Shown piece after piece: positions 48,971 to 61,822 of a DNA stretch of 64,000 bases. How positions within the stretch are numbered: the stretch's first letter is position 1; each line of letters begins with the position of its first letter. The position numbers and the translations under genes are program-made. The stretch is from Notospermus geniculatus (lineage: Eukaryota > Nemertea > Pilidiophora > Heteronemertea > Lineidae), in contig NMRB01000123.1 of assembly GCA_002633025.1 (NCBI GenBank), positions 168,078 through 232,077 of the forward strand, written 5' to 3'. A model generated the notes under the pieces. That model was not told where the DNA came from. It saw only the letters and a program-made list of their open reading frames with translations, and searched no databases.

Positions 48971-50957
48971 CTGGAACGAAAGGAAAGAGAGTCTCCATCA
49001 AGATTGCTTACTCTGGAACGTGTGGAAAGCCTCCATTGCTCAGCTCTGAACGTGTGGGGAAAAGGCCTCCTCAAGATTGTTCAGCTCTCGAACGCCTGGG
49101 AAAGAGCTTCACCAAGATTGCTCAGCGTTCCAACATCATAGTGTACTGTTACATACGGACTGGTACTTGCTTAGTCCTTCACTTGAAGGGAAGGAACCTT
49201 GAGCTGTTATGTAAGATGCTGCAGAGATTAGAGACATATTACAACTTCATTATGAACTCCCATTTTCCCATATTACAATCCTTGTTCAAGAATTGTTTGA
49301 TGAATCAACTCATGTCCGAATATGACACCGTCGGTAATTGAAACTGAAATCCACTCGGCTTAATCTTTGTCGTCACTGTTTATGCTAAAACCACTTGTTT
49401 CGACGATTGGGTTTGATAACGCTTCCCTCTTGTACATTTAGTGTCATGCACACATCGAAGAAATACTAGCAAATCTGGCTTGTGTTCGTCGGCAACTGAC
49501 ACCCAACGGGGAGTGTTTTATTGTCATTGAAACTTAGGACATCAAAACAAGCGACGATGCATTGCGTGCGAACAGAAATTCTGACGAGAAGACATCACGG
49601 TCTGCAGCAGCAACCACACGAATCCAACTTAAACCAACTTGTCCTTAGTTATATCTCGTCTTCACGTCTCTTGAAGTGCAACTTGACGTCAAGATACCTC
49701 TCCTTGTTCGCGGCCTGACACTTCTTAATGATACTCGCTTCTTATATATTGGAATATGGATCCGGTCTCCAATTAAGCGAAAAGAAGATTTCAATGTCGG
49801 TGGTAGGTTCCCATGTCGAGCAGAGACAGCATGAGTTTTGCATATCTTTTTTTGCGCATGCAGACTTTGCTTCAGGTCAAATTTTTTTGACGATTTACTG
49901 TCGTCATTTGCATAGCAGCAAAAAACCCGTAGCTCATTTCAATTTTGAAAATGTCCTGTCACATCAGAAGAGAACCGGGGTTTCCGGTGTCTGGGAGGTA
50001 AGAAAGTGCACGAAATGAGATTCAAGATGGCGTCGCTACGAACCAATCACAGTTTGAGGCGTTTTTTGCCCGGAGATATCGACATGGTCACTGATCAAAA
50101 GAACCAATGATTGTCCTTCATTGTATCTCGAGTACTAAGTCGACCTGATTGTCAGCCCGGGGCACAGATTTCTTTAATCTCTTGAACGGGAGAAAGAAAT
50201 CGATAGGAAAGTAAAGTATGACCCTCGGTCATGAGCTTGATATCCTTGTACCCGAACCCAGCGAATCAAACCTTGTGAAAGCAACAGCAAGCGTGGACAG
50301 GATTCAAAGAAACGAAAGTGAGATTCAAGTAGCGTCAAATAGATTGTGAACAGTGGCGCTGGGGTGTTCTTTAGTCAGAAAGGTGCTGAATGCAAAAAAA
50401 ACTCTGCCGCCATGTTCACAGTAATGCCCTTCCCGCCTTGGGTGTTGGTCCTTTCAAACTGTAACTACAGGTTTTAAAAAATAAAACTACTTATGAACTG
50501 AAAGCATACTGAAATAGCAAATAAAGGTAGAAGGTCAAGGTTTAAATTGTGTTGCACGACCTGGTGTAGGCCTATCGACATTTGAGCTTTGGTGGCGTGA
50601 TTTACAGGAAGATGAAGCAGGTTCCTTGCTTCAAAGATCGTACACCACTAACGTCAAGCAGACGTAAGCTAAAGGTACATGTAGGTGTTTTTTGTTAAGT
50701 GGTACTTGCCTTTCATGAATGGTATTACCTTCTCAGCGGGTATTATTTGTATTCAAGGAAGGATGAAGGAGTTACAGCAAGCACCGGGCTTAATTCATCG
50801 CCGACATCGCTTGTGTCGATAAATCTAATCATCGCAGGTAAACATTGAATCGTTTTTTAAGATTCGAATAACATTGAGTAGGCAATTTGTGGTCTGTGGC
50901 TTACTTATAAGAGTACGGATAGATGTATTCTTTGGCCGCCTACATTCTCCATACTAT
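48971..50957. other. SLC6 intron or upstream DNA, nothing recognised
   Basis: I looked for the TM1 exon (GxGNxWRFPYL type motif) on the minus strand and found none. No exon or strong repeat seen. Confidence 0.5.
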
Positions 50958-51245
50958 AGACCTTTCCAACAAAGATGGTGGCCTAGTTCTCCCACATGAC
51001 GTCGTGGCCGTTCATTGTCCAGGCATGATATAACACTACCAAATGCATCCTCTCAGACAAGTATTTTACCAAAACTTAAGTGCTGGCGATTGATGCCTTA
51101 CGCAAGGGTCCGTGGGTTCGAGTCCGGTAGGAAGCTGTTATTATTTCTGGACCAGCTTAGCGTGCCTACAGCCATTGAATGGTATTGAGCTTCTGACGTC
51201 ATATGGTGAGAACTGTTAGACCGCCATCTTCGTTGGAAAGGTCTT
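50958..51245. mobile_element. 288-bp TIR element containing a tRNA-like segment
   Basis: Left end AGACCTTTCCAACAAAGATG and right end CATCTTCGTTGGAAAGGTCT are inverted, each followed inward by a GACGTC motif. Inside, GGTTCGAGTCC (51115-51125) looks like a Pol III box B, possibly a nested SINE piece. Confidence 0.7.
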
Positions 51246-51765
51246 TACTGCACTCGTTCTAACAGCAACAAGAAACTCGCTGCAGCAGTCAGAGAGAGTC
51301 CTCTGTTGGGAGAATTGGAAATACTCGGACGACATCGGAGAACAACGTCAAACCTTCTTCGCACTGCATCGAGCCACGACATGAGCAAGAAGAAAGGACG
51401 AATGGTAGAGATCTGTGCCTTTATAATGATTTGATATCGTTATCACCTCTCCGACAGGGAGACAAAGATTGATACCGAGCATATTTCGTCGGCAATATGC
51501 CGAGACTCCATATGCTTCTTAATCCTTCAAGATTTTGTTCGGCAAATATCAGACATACCAAATTCTTATAGTTGTCAATCACAGGAGGTGAGAGATTGTT
51601 GCTGTGGTTGTCAGGGTGATTGTGTGGACAAACACCGCAATGACAGGTTATGTATGAAGTCACCATGGTCATCATGGTTGTGTGACTGAACTATTCATTC
51701 CATGTTGACTTGGACTTTATACGTAACACATATCGAATTGAAAGTCACACAATCATCATAGTTTA
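51246..51765. other. Non-coding, nothing recognised
   Basis: No exon, RNA gene or clear repeat seen. Confidence 0.4.
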
Positions 51766-52045
51766 AAGGTGCCTACAGGTCGACATTGCGTCTTGAAGCA
51801 ACTCGACGGATCCGTCGCAGATCAAAAACCACCACGCGCAGGTCGACATTTCAGAGATTGAGAGGAACTCGAAGCAACTGGCAGTTACCTCGAACAACAC
51901 GCTTAACTAGCGGATGCGGCAGTTGCTCAAGCGCGCTGAGGTCGACAAAATCGGCAACTGATCAGTCACTCCGAGTTGCTTCCATCGCCGGAAAGCTAGT
52001 TGCCGCGAGTTGCTTAAAGACGCAACGTCGACCTGTGGGCACCTT
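51766..52045. mobile_element. 280-bp TIR element with TA flanks
   Basis: Left end AAGGTGCCTACAGGTCGACA and right end CGACCTGTGGGCACCTT are inverted and continue inward with GAAGCAACTCG/GAGTTGCTT. TA lies on both sides, as in Tc1/mariner-type insertions. The interior repeats AGTTGC and GCAACT. Confidence 0.8.
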
Positions 52046-55000
52046 TACGAATGACTTTGCCACATGACTGACGTTTTGTTTCATTCATGCAGCCACCTGC
52101 TTTTCCAAATGATCACATCATGTCCTGTCCGTGGGTTCATCTCAATGAATTTGATTGCTCAACACGCCTGTCGTTAATTGCTCGTTATCTTGCGGGGAAA
52201 AACTAAACACTCAGTTGGAGCCTGTTGGTGCATTCCCGACACGAATGTGCTTTACTTCCAATTTTCTTTGTTTTACGATGACCATCAGCCCGTCACTGTC
52301 CGTTGCACTTGATGGATGCCTGCTAACCCTCTGTTCGATTCCAAACACAGTGGCTGGACAGTGACTGCTATCCATCAATTCTTCTGTGATGGATAGGGAT
52401 AGGAGTGCAGTTACCCCTAGATCGAAGAGAACAAAACTTTAATTAGGACGGATGGACCTCTACAACACCATAAGATAATCTTGGACAGTTTGTGACAAAG
52501 GACGAAACTGGACTTCGGAAGAAACCGTCCTAAAAGTCACCATTTGTACCTCATTCGGAATGGCTTCGAGAGGCAATCGAACCAACAGCTTTCAAGGTAT
52601 CAGGCGATGACGTTTCTACTACGCCGCTGTAAAGTTCAGGAAGGCAAGTTGACGACTCCAAACTGACGGGTCTCTGCTGCAGAAACCGCATCGATCACCA
52701 TCCATTCCTGCTCACAACGATCATGATGACATTAGTTAAGAAACAATATGGTGTTTGTGGCTGCCCTTATCATATAAATTCCGATGGGGAATCATATCAG
52801 GCTCTGGGGCGAGGATTAAACCAACCGTACGGCTGCTCGCCAATGAAAACTCTCCATCCATTTCTATAGAATTCCGATTGAATTCTTCCCGTTGTTGTTA
52901 TCATTTCGCGTAGAAATTGAATGCAGGTCAAAATTTACACGATTTGGAATATTGTCAGCGTGGTGAAGGAATGGATGGAGCAAGGCAAGTTTTCATTGCC
53001 TTGATAGTGTTGTGGGGATACACCACCTTCTGAAGAGGATGATAAAGTAAACATTATGCTATGAGTTTGTATTTTAACTACCCAAGGCCATCAAATGATA
53101 CAAAAAGATCATAACAATGCCATAAAGAAATTCTTCACCTTTCTGTGTACATTACCACACCTGACAAGGCAATATAAAAGCTTTCAGTTACAATCTGTTG
53201 GAAAGAACTAAAACCAGCATGGAGTGGTCCCACAGTAAATAGAACAGCCCAAGTAGTCTATTGTTATTATTCACAGACTTGGCTTTACAATAGGGCTTTC
53301 ATAGTTGCTGCTGACGACTTCTTCGACTCGATGGCGTTTCTCTAACGAGAGGAGAACACTAATCTAGCGAAACACTTCAAGCCTTGATGACGTAATCCAC
53401 AGAGGGATTCACCCCTTCTCATACTCGGGGAAAATCGCAACCTTCCTAATATTCCACACACTGACAGCCAATCTGTGTAATATTTTTGCCTCTCAATGTT
53501 GAACTGTCGATGACCTAACCGATCCATTCCAACTGTGCAAACCAAGAGAGATTTGAAATGAACAACGAGAGAAACACGAAACACGCTATTCAAAGATAAA
53601 ATTTCACTTATCCCTTACGGGAGATTTCGTGGAGTTGAATTCTCTAAGTTTCCATTGAATTGGCTACAGATAGTTTGGTTTGGCATATGATACCTGAATG
53701 AATGTCCTGGGGGATTTACAGCATGAGAGTATTGGAAATTCATGGTTGACACAATGGACAACTGTCTGGTATTTGGTTGCTGGTTTGAGTGGGAAAAGCA
53801 TGGGCGGAGATGTGGCAGGCACCCAGACACCAGGGCCGATATTCACAAAACCTTGCTAGGCCTACTTGCTAAAGTGTCCAGTTTGTATAGACGGATGTGC
53901 ATAACTAGCAACCAACTAAGCAAGCAAGGCTTTTGGACCAAGATTTTTCAAAATCTTCCCTAGTCCGATAACTTTCATGTGCCGAAACGCCCAATGCCAG
54001 GGCTGGTCTTGCATAAAGCGACCCCACGACCACCCATCCCCTTTTCTCAAGACATGCAAGAGGTCGTTTACTTTCTGAGAACAATTTCAACCTCGCTTAA
54101 TGGTTTGAGAGAAAGTCACACAAAGCCACTTATTGCGAATTTCCCATTACGAGAAAACCAAGTGCACAACATTGAGAGCTCCGATTTCATTCTAATTCGA
54201 TGCAAATCCTCAGATTTTTCCGCACATAATACGCCACTGAAGATCACTTATCCCTCGTCAATTGCAGGAATTGAAATTCACGTCTCATTCCTGCGTCTGC
54301 AACCGTATCATATCAAGATCGGTGAACGTTTGTTCATATTCTTTGGAAAGAGACTGCGGCGCTCGCTGAGCTGGGCCAGCGAATCAGGGGTTTGTTGAAC
54401 CGCAACGTATCCCTGGGCCTGGGGGAAATCCAAAAAAAGAAGCGAGGTAAAGACAGATATATCAAAAACTAGAAATGTGTTTTATCGAACTGTGAGCCGA
54501 TGTCGGTGCATCTAATCCTGTACGAGAGGATGTTTTTTGAGCATTTTGTTTTGGTCTGATCAATAAGGGATGAAAAACTGAGCCAAAGTGACAGTGACGC
54601 TTTCCACATGCTGTTGAACATGATGCGTTGGAATAAGATTTCAGTCTCTGGCATTTACGTGGTTACGACAGTTGAGACTCGGTTACTATTATAACGTGCT
54701 ATTATTAGCCTTCGCCCGTGAGACCCTTTTTTTCGGAGGTAACAACTTAAAAAAACACGACTTCTTTCCCTGACGATCAAAGTGCAGAGGCAAGGCCATC
54801 GCAGAACATTCGTGTCGTCACGTTCGTCACCCTTGCCAATGGCCCAAGGCTTTCCAAACATTTGAAATACCGGTAAACTAAAACCAAACAGTGTGTAAAT
54901 TACGTGTCCATAGGTGTGTTCGTTCAACTACTACTGTTTGAATTTCGCGCTTCAATTCTTATTCGCTGAGCATTCTCTGACGTCACAATCGGAAAATGGC

Positions 55001-56030
55001 GCGTTACTCTCGGCTCAGCACGACATCTAAGTGTGTGGGCTTGTTTCTAGACAAAAATGGCGAAATGTGGGTCTTGCTCAACAGATTTTTGGTTTTACTT
55101 GGTTTCATCATGTTACCACATCATGTAGGAGGGGATATAATGCATATGATACGTCTGAACCAAGAGATTACAACAATGATTTTCTAAATATTAAAATGGA
55201 ACCCAACTTTACAAAAGGACATTCTACACGGCTCTCCTGCGCCAACTGGATGCGAGACGTTCCCAGGGACCGCGTTATGTCACCCGTCGGCATCGCGGAG
55301 CTCAATGAGTGAAGTATAGAGAACACCATGCTCGAATAGCAACGTTATAAACGAGTAGAAGAAGCCTTTAGGCAAGTTTCATTCTTTGTGCGGTTTTTGA
55401 TACGAAATTTATACGGTTGTCATACTTCGGATGTTATTCTGCGGTGTGGAAATGATGGAAAACGAGGTATTTGATGTTTACAGGCTGTGTTAAAATGGCG
55501 TCCGCAAGGTCGTGGCATTTTTGAATGGCGGTGTTTGATGTTCTTTCTGTGGTAGAAGAAAGCGCTGGAGTTTTGAGGCGATGGGATGGATTTTTACTGC
55601 AGGTATCGCTGAACTGAAAACTAAACACTCGATTGAAGTATCATATTTTTGAAAGACTTGTCACACTTCGGCAAACACATCCCCGATGAGTTTCCATTTC
55701 ATTTTTCAAACACCTCACCACCGTTTTCCCGTCACCTCCTCATCATTTCACCATCCTCTACCTGATACCGTCATCGGAGGCGACATGCTCTTATTCGACA
55801 AGATACCCGTTATTCACCTATGTTATTGGAAATAATTCGGATTATCAGTTTTCCGATGGGATCGGTATCAAAGTAGTTGACACCTTCCTAGGCTCCGATC
55901 TGCTGCTGGTGCGAAGTATTGATCACGGATCGTGGCGCATTCGACTGAAGGGTGAAGGATCGTAGTTGACTGATGTCACGCATGGCGTCCCATAGGCGAC
56001 ACATCGCACCGTATGAAGCAAGCTGATGTA
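52046..56030. other. Non-coding, nothing recognised
   Basis: About 4 kb without a supported exon. Short open frames here are not conserved in any way I can see and have no family motif. Confidence 0.4.
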
Positions 56031-56238
56031 AGGAACCTGCAAAGCTACCCCTAACTGGAGGCACTCTGAGCGGCTGTACCTTTTTTTCAACGTCTCGGTC
56101 GGTGTTCGTGACGCGACGTCACGAGGTCCTTGACGCCGTGACGCGACGTCCTTGCGTTGTTTTGCTCTGTTTTTGACGTTTTCGGTACAACCGCTCACAG
56201 CGCCGCCCTGTCGGTATAAAAAGTTATGCCGGTTCCTC
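56031..56238. mobile_element. GACGTC-rich TIR element, copy 1
   Basis: Starts AGGAACCTGCAAAG and ends TATGCCGGTTCCTC. Shares CGCCGCCCTGTCGGTATAAA with the 60464 element. Contains repeated GTGACGCGACGTC motifs. Confidence 0.75.
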
Positions 56239-59200
56239 AATGGACGCCTTCGTTGATATAGCGACGTACTCTTGTAAGGGCGCCAAACGTAACTTTCTTG
56301 TAAACCATGTAAAACAACGAACTGTCTGGGGGATTAAATGTACACATCTACAGCGATCGATCATTTAATCGGAATCGACAATGACTGAGTTCGACCGGTG
56401 CCGATGTTCCGGACTCTGAATCCTGGAGGCCACTCCAGGGAGAACAAGATGGCTGCCGAGTGGCCATTATATCAACGCGTTGAGACGGAAGCAGTCGAGT
56501 CCACTCATTGACACCTCATTCATACGTTTACTAAAGGGACTTTATTCAGGTTTGGGAAATCATACTGCATCACCTGTTCGCATTTCAACTTATAAATTGA
56601 TAAAATCACATATTGCCAAGTTTCAAAAGAAGTTAACTCCATCTTTTGAAACATCGCTGCCAATGGCAGATCAATTAGATAGCACTCTCCGAAGCTCGGA
56701 TAAAAGACGACAGACCCTGTCGCTGGAGAATGTGGGTTCCCTGTCAATAGCACCTGTGTTCTAGCGTGATCTAGACGGTGTAGAACTGTTCAACTCAAGC
56801 ATGTGATACTTACTAATCTACAACAGAATCACCACGCTAAGTATTTTGCAGAAACAGTTGAGAGCATTCTGGTTATTTGGCATCAGCTTGCGTCAAATCA
56901 GGCGAATGTTTCGCTCGTCTTGCCAAGCGGCGAAGTCGTCCAGGCGTAAACGCTAGATGGTGTTTCATCAGTTTGTGGCGCGTTGTCGCATCGACAGCGG
57001 GCCAGAGTCGTGGCTGCTGGCTCTTTGGTATGCGCTGCACAAAACCTCGACGGTTTTTATGTGGTGCCCAGGGTTCTAGTCTGAGACCTTGGTGCTCGAG
57101 AACTAGAATCCTGGGTTAAATCTCTTAAATATCGGCAATCCGTGACCAGAATCACAGTTCACATGAACCGTGCCAAAAACGCCGTCGTTCTTGTTTTCTG
57201 TAACTTTTTCTCTCTAAACAACTGCAGCTGTCACCCAGCGCCTCAAGAATCGCATGGCATACAAATCTGCCCGCCATCTTCTCGCATGGACGAGATCTCA
57301 CGAGATATGAACTGGGCCACTGCTGCTTGGAGTTCGCGACTCTAAATGTGTGATACACGACTGCACGGTAAGATCGGAATCCGTACGAGCCAACCAAATT
57401 GGTTCTACTCTAAAAGAAACGTTGCCGAAGTCATCAATAGATAATTTCCCGAGACAGAGTTACGATAGTGATTCATCATCTCCTCTCAACATCTTCAGTT
57501 TGTTCGCTGTCTGTTAGTGTAACCAATCTTCGAGAAAGAACAAGTCACAGTTTATCTCAATCGAATTCAACACAAGTATAATCACTGTCACTATTCAAGG
57601 AGCTCGGGATTAGGTGTCGATATAAACGATTTTGATTGGACGAGATAGGGAGGCCGGAGAACGTGCGCTTGGATCTAAAATGTAGACGTTGGCGGCGTGG
57701 TGCAGAGTAAAATGAGGATTGCGGCGCTTGGTAGGCCTACCCAATCTCCAACGCCAGTTTCACCTTACGAAGCATCATCATAAAATGCGGACACGGCAGT
57801 GACGAAGTGTTGTTCGAGGCCTTCCGCGTAAACAAAATGCAGCCAGGACGGGGGGGGGGGGTTGAACAGTACATGAATGCTAGGCGGTGACAGACTGGCG
57901 CGTAAGCAACGCGTCGGAAAGCGTTCACCCAATCAGGAGGCGGTAACACGGACGGAAACACCTACCGAAGAACCTGATTGGCGGAACGCCTGCAGGACGC
58001 GCCGCGTACGCGCCTGTCACCGGCTTTACTCTCTGCCAATCCACGTAAAATCTTATCTTACACGGAAGCCAATTAAATAAAGTCAAAGTCCACGGCTCAC
58101 TCAACAGATTGCATAGCATTGCAGTGTTATTTTCTAATAATGGCATTGTTTTCTATAAACGTACATGTTTCAAATGTCAAGCTGAGCTTACCACCCCCGC
58201 CGCGTGTTGGATATCAATTACAGGATTAATATGATTCAATGTCATGACAATATTGTGAGATGAAAGCTAGGTTGGATTAGTCGGGTGTGGTGGATTTGGT
58301 GCCTTCAACAGTTCATTTTAATCTAACGTTGTTTACTTCAAAGAAAATATTGCTGCCCGGGGATTGCTGTTCGGCAACGTCTCGTCGTGACGCGACACAC
58401 ATGCTTTCTTGTGTGAAACGGGGACGGGGCTGTGTGTCCCCGATTGGTCGGAATAGAATAGACATGGCCGTCGGAAATCGACAAACTGAGGACATTACTT
58501 ATGATGACCATTACTTTTTGCAAATCGTACAACACATTCCTCTCACGTTACTGACACGATAGACATACTGTGTATAAAAATATCTCGTATGAAATCCACT
58601 TATAATCCCCTAACCTGCCCATTACTACAAGTCATTTCACGAGACCGACCACAGACGTCATTTTCAATACGAGAGTAGATCGAATGCCAAATCGAATCTT
58701 AAAGCTATTTCCTAGACCATCTTGTTTCTCTGTGGAGTTCAACTCAAAATTGATACGTTCGTTTACATGTCATATTTTGTCGATCATTAAATCAACGTGC
58801 GGACCAAATGATTCGTAGTAACGCCAGTGACAGGACCCGGGGGGGGGGGGGGAANCGGGGGGGGGGGGGGCAAAGGTGATTGCCAATGGACATCCAGGTG
58901 TGACATCTGCGAGTGTCTCCGTATGTCAGTGTCCCCCTTATTGTTTGGGAAATGCTGGCAGATAGATCGTCACGTTTCTCTTTGTGTCCCCTATTGTCAA
59001 GTCGCAACTTATTCCGCCAGAAAATAATAGGAAAACACTCACACAAGGGGAACATTCAAAAACGTTACGCCGACGTTCACTGTTGACTCAAGACCCTGAG
59101 TTCACTGAAAGGTCTCCCTGCAAACCTAACGGGAGATTTCACTCAATAAGAGTCTAATCAATGCTTAATAGCGTTCTTAAAAAGGTACCAGCTCAGAACC

Positions 59201-60004
59201 AGCCTCCGGTAATCAAGGTTACGTTGAAGGATCTGTATCCGACCCCGGTGGTAGCCGACTGGTACTCGACTCTGGTTACCCTGGGGTTACAATTAAAGAT
59301 CACCTCTCAGCCAGAGTTATTGAGACGGTAATTCAGAATGATTTTATGACAGAAATCGAAAGTTGAATTGGATTATCGGTGGATTTATGACCTCTGTACT
59401 TGATCGCTGATGGACCGGGATTTCAACTTTGATGTTGCTGCCGAACAGTGAATGATGTTTCGTCGCGAAACAGTCAAGTTTGTCGCACAGATGTCGTTAA
59501 ATGATAAAGTCTGACAGAGCTTGGACCAGAGGAACCCAAGCTATTCACTTGGCAGTCTAGTCAAGAGCGAAGGCGCTTTTTGGGAGAGGGCCAAAGGTCG
59601 GCCATCTTTGGCTCAGCCATGATCATCAAGCGCCATCTTGCTCAGTGAGTGTTCAGGAACTGGTACTTGGCAGTAGACCATCAACCGCCAAGGACGCTGC
59701 AGAACTGAAGACTACGTCAGGGTCGCAAAAGTGCAACAACTACATGCACAGCAAGCCACAAGAGTCTCAAAGACGTCTCTCTCCCATACCCCACACGGGT
59801 TGCATGACCTGCTGGGCGGCATGGGCCCTCGTGGCACAAAACCACGCCCAAGGAACACCAGAGATGGAACTGGAATGACTGTCAAGCCACCTTGAGTAGC
59901 CCTTTCCAGAGTTTAATGTGGCATTGAACTCTGGGTACGAGATTGAGGCATTAGGATGAGGGGGTATTAGATTCACTGAGACAGCATGTACTGTTCGTGT
60001 CAAT
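56239..60004. other. Non-coding; poly-G run with N at 58841-58870
   Basis: No supported exon. Two G-rich homopolymers around an N near 58855 mark uncertain sequence; another poly-G run lies at 57850-57859. Confidence 0.4.
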
Positions 60005-60123
60005 GGCTGATATTTATAAAAGCTAGCAAATGCTTTTACTTTAAATTTTGTAGTACATTTACATTGGACACTGCTGTGCAAATCTTAAGTAAAAGCATTT
60101 GCTAACTTTTATGAATACCAGCC
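60005..60123. mobile_element. 119-bp TIR element, same family as 13704-13823
   Basis: Ends GGCTGATATTTATAAAA and TTTTATGAATACCAGCC with AAT on both sides. The whole body aligns with the gene A copy. Confidence 0.85.
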
Positions 60124-60463
60124 AATGTCCTTTTAGAGGTAGCTGACTGTTCGACATTGACAGAAGTTCGAAGCCTGTAAACCGCCAGAAACCTTGATCC
60201 ATATGGACTGATCATGTCTCTATATGTTCAAACCACTCTCCTCATTTCTTAACGCTCCAGGCAGGTTTTTTTCAGGAATGCAATTACCAAGTGGGTTTAC
60301 GGGATTTTCTTGATTTCAAAATGAAATGAGTTCATTTCGACACATGATAACCGATCGAAGCTGAAAACCAGGTGGCTCATTTAAAGTAAAAAGCTTTCAC
60401 TTTCTTGGAAAGTCTTCAGTCTTATGATGTATGTTTCCTTAGCATTGAAAGGATTTCCTTTCA

Positions 60464-60735
60464 ATGAGGAACCAGCAGAACTCCCGCCACTGGGAGGCGC
60501 GGTGAGCACCTGTACCTTTTTTACGACGTCTCGTCCGTGTTGCACTGCGTCAAGGACGTCGTGACGCGACGTCATTGCGTTGCTTTCCTCTGTTTTCGAC
60601 GTCTCGTCCGTGTTGCACTGCGTCAAGGACGTCGCGACACGACGTCATTGCGTTGCTTTGCTCTGTTTTTGACGTCTTCAATACAACCGCTCGCAGTGCC
60701 GCCCTGTCGGGATAAAAAGTTATGCGGGTTCCTCA
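60464..60735. mobile_element. GACGTC-rich TIR element, copy 2 with internal 74-bp duplication
   Basis: Ends TGAGGAACC and GGTTCCTCA. The segment CGACGTCTCGTCCGTGTTGC starts at 60524 and again at 60598, so one 74-base internal unit is doubled compared with the 56031 copy. Confidence 0.8.
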
Positions 60736-61434
60736 GTTGATACCAAGCTGAAGTATGCCACTGCCAGCGACATCAGCAAATAATATCTAGATACCAGGAG
60801 TTGTTAAAGTTTATCAACTTTATGATGGCGACAAATTTTTTATTTATGATTTTTTTGCGGACGAACACGTCCTTCATCTAATGCCAAGGTGACGGGCACG
60901 CTGTAGCCTTCAGAAGCATTGTCGTTAGTTTGAACAATCTAACCTCCTCGCCCTCTCCTTCATAAGAAGAGCATGTTGTTACAACCGTGAGTGGTGCCCA
61001 CAGAGGTGACGTGACCGATGGTTCTGCCAGTGACAGCCCAGTCCAGTTCATTACACAGGAATCTCCGGCTGACTTTCAACAAAACGATGGCGAAATCGGA
61101 GTCATTAGAAACGCTTGAAGGACTCCCACACATCAGTAGCAAACATATTGACATCCTTTACTGTTGGTGGTGTGTGATACCGAGAGCAGACGACTTAGCA
61201 ATCCGAACCCACAAAAACCGGTTCAAGGTTTCGCATTGCAGCACAAGGAGTGTTACTACATATATCGCTCTAGGATACTCTTCGTTTTCTTTTCACTGAT
61301 GTTGTTTATCATAGAAGTGTCGATGACTCCGCTTGGATACTATACTAGCTCGATGGAGTAAGTTGTAAGCTTTGAAACGACATGAAAGAGAGGGATGTGT
61401 CAATGGAAATCAGGTAGCGACAATGTTTAGCTAT

Positions 61435-61822
61435 AGAGGTTCTTCACGTGACGTCACATTTCCATGACGACACAATGCCGCCATATTTGCGTCAAATATC
61501 AAGCGACGTCACGGTATGAACACAGCGTCAACACACAGATCGTGACGTCAAAATATCATGACGTGATAGTTTTGACGTAATCGCCGGCCATTTGACGCAA
61601 CATGGCTTATAAGAGCTGTCAGTGAGTTGACCAATAGGTGTCACCGCGGCCCAATCCAATGCATATAGCGGACCCATTCATTCTTGATCGAGCACCAATC
61701 ACGTGGATTTTCCTGTGTATTGGTCCGCTAGAACTTTGCTGCCATCTTTTGGCAATACGCGCGGCTGACTGTTCCTATTCTTTGAAGTCACGTGACCGTT
61801 GTGACGTCAGTAACGAACCTCT
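61435..61822. mobile_element. 388-bp TIR element with several CRE motifs
   Basis: Left end AGAGGTTCTTCACGTGACGT and right end GTAACGAACCTCT preceded by GTGACGTCA are inverted with mismatches. TGACGTCA occurs at 61449, 61543 and 61802, with variants at 61505 and 61573. No flanking duplication is clear. Confidence 0.6.

Noticed and set aside
56447-56764. Plus-strand frame near 56480 with an upstream ATGGCTGCC start
   Set aside because: The ATG frame stops after 20 codons and the long frame has no start context or known motif.
60960-61154. Minus-strand 64-codon frame
   Set aside because: No convincing splice partner or motif.
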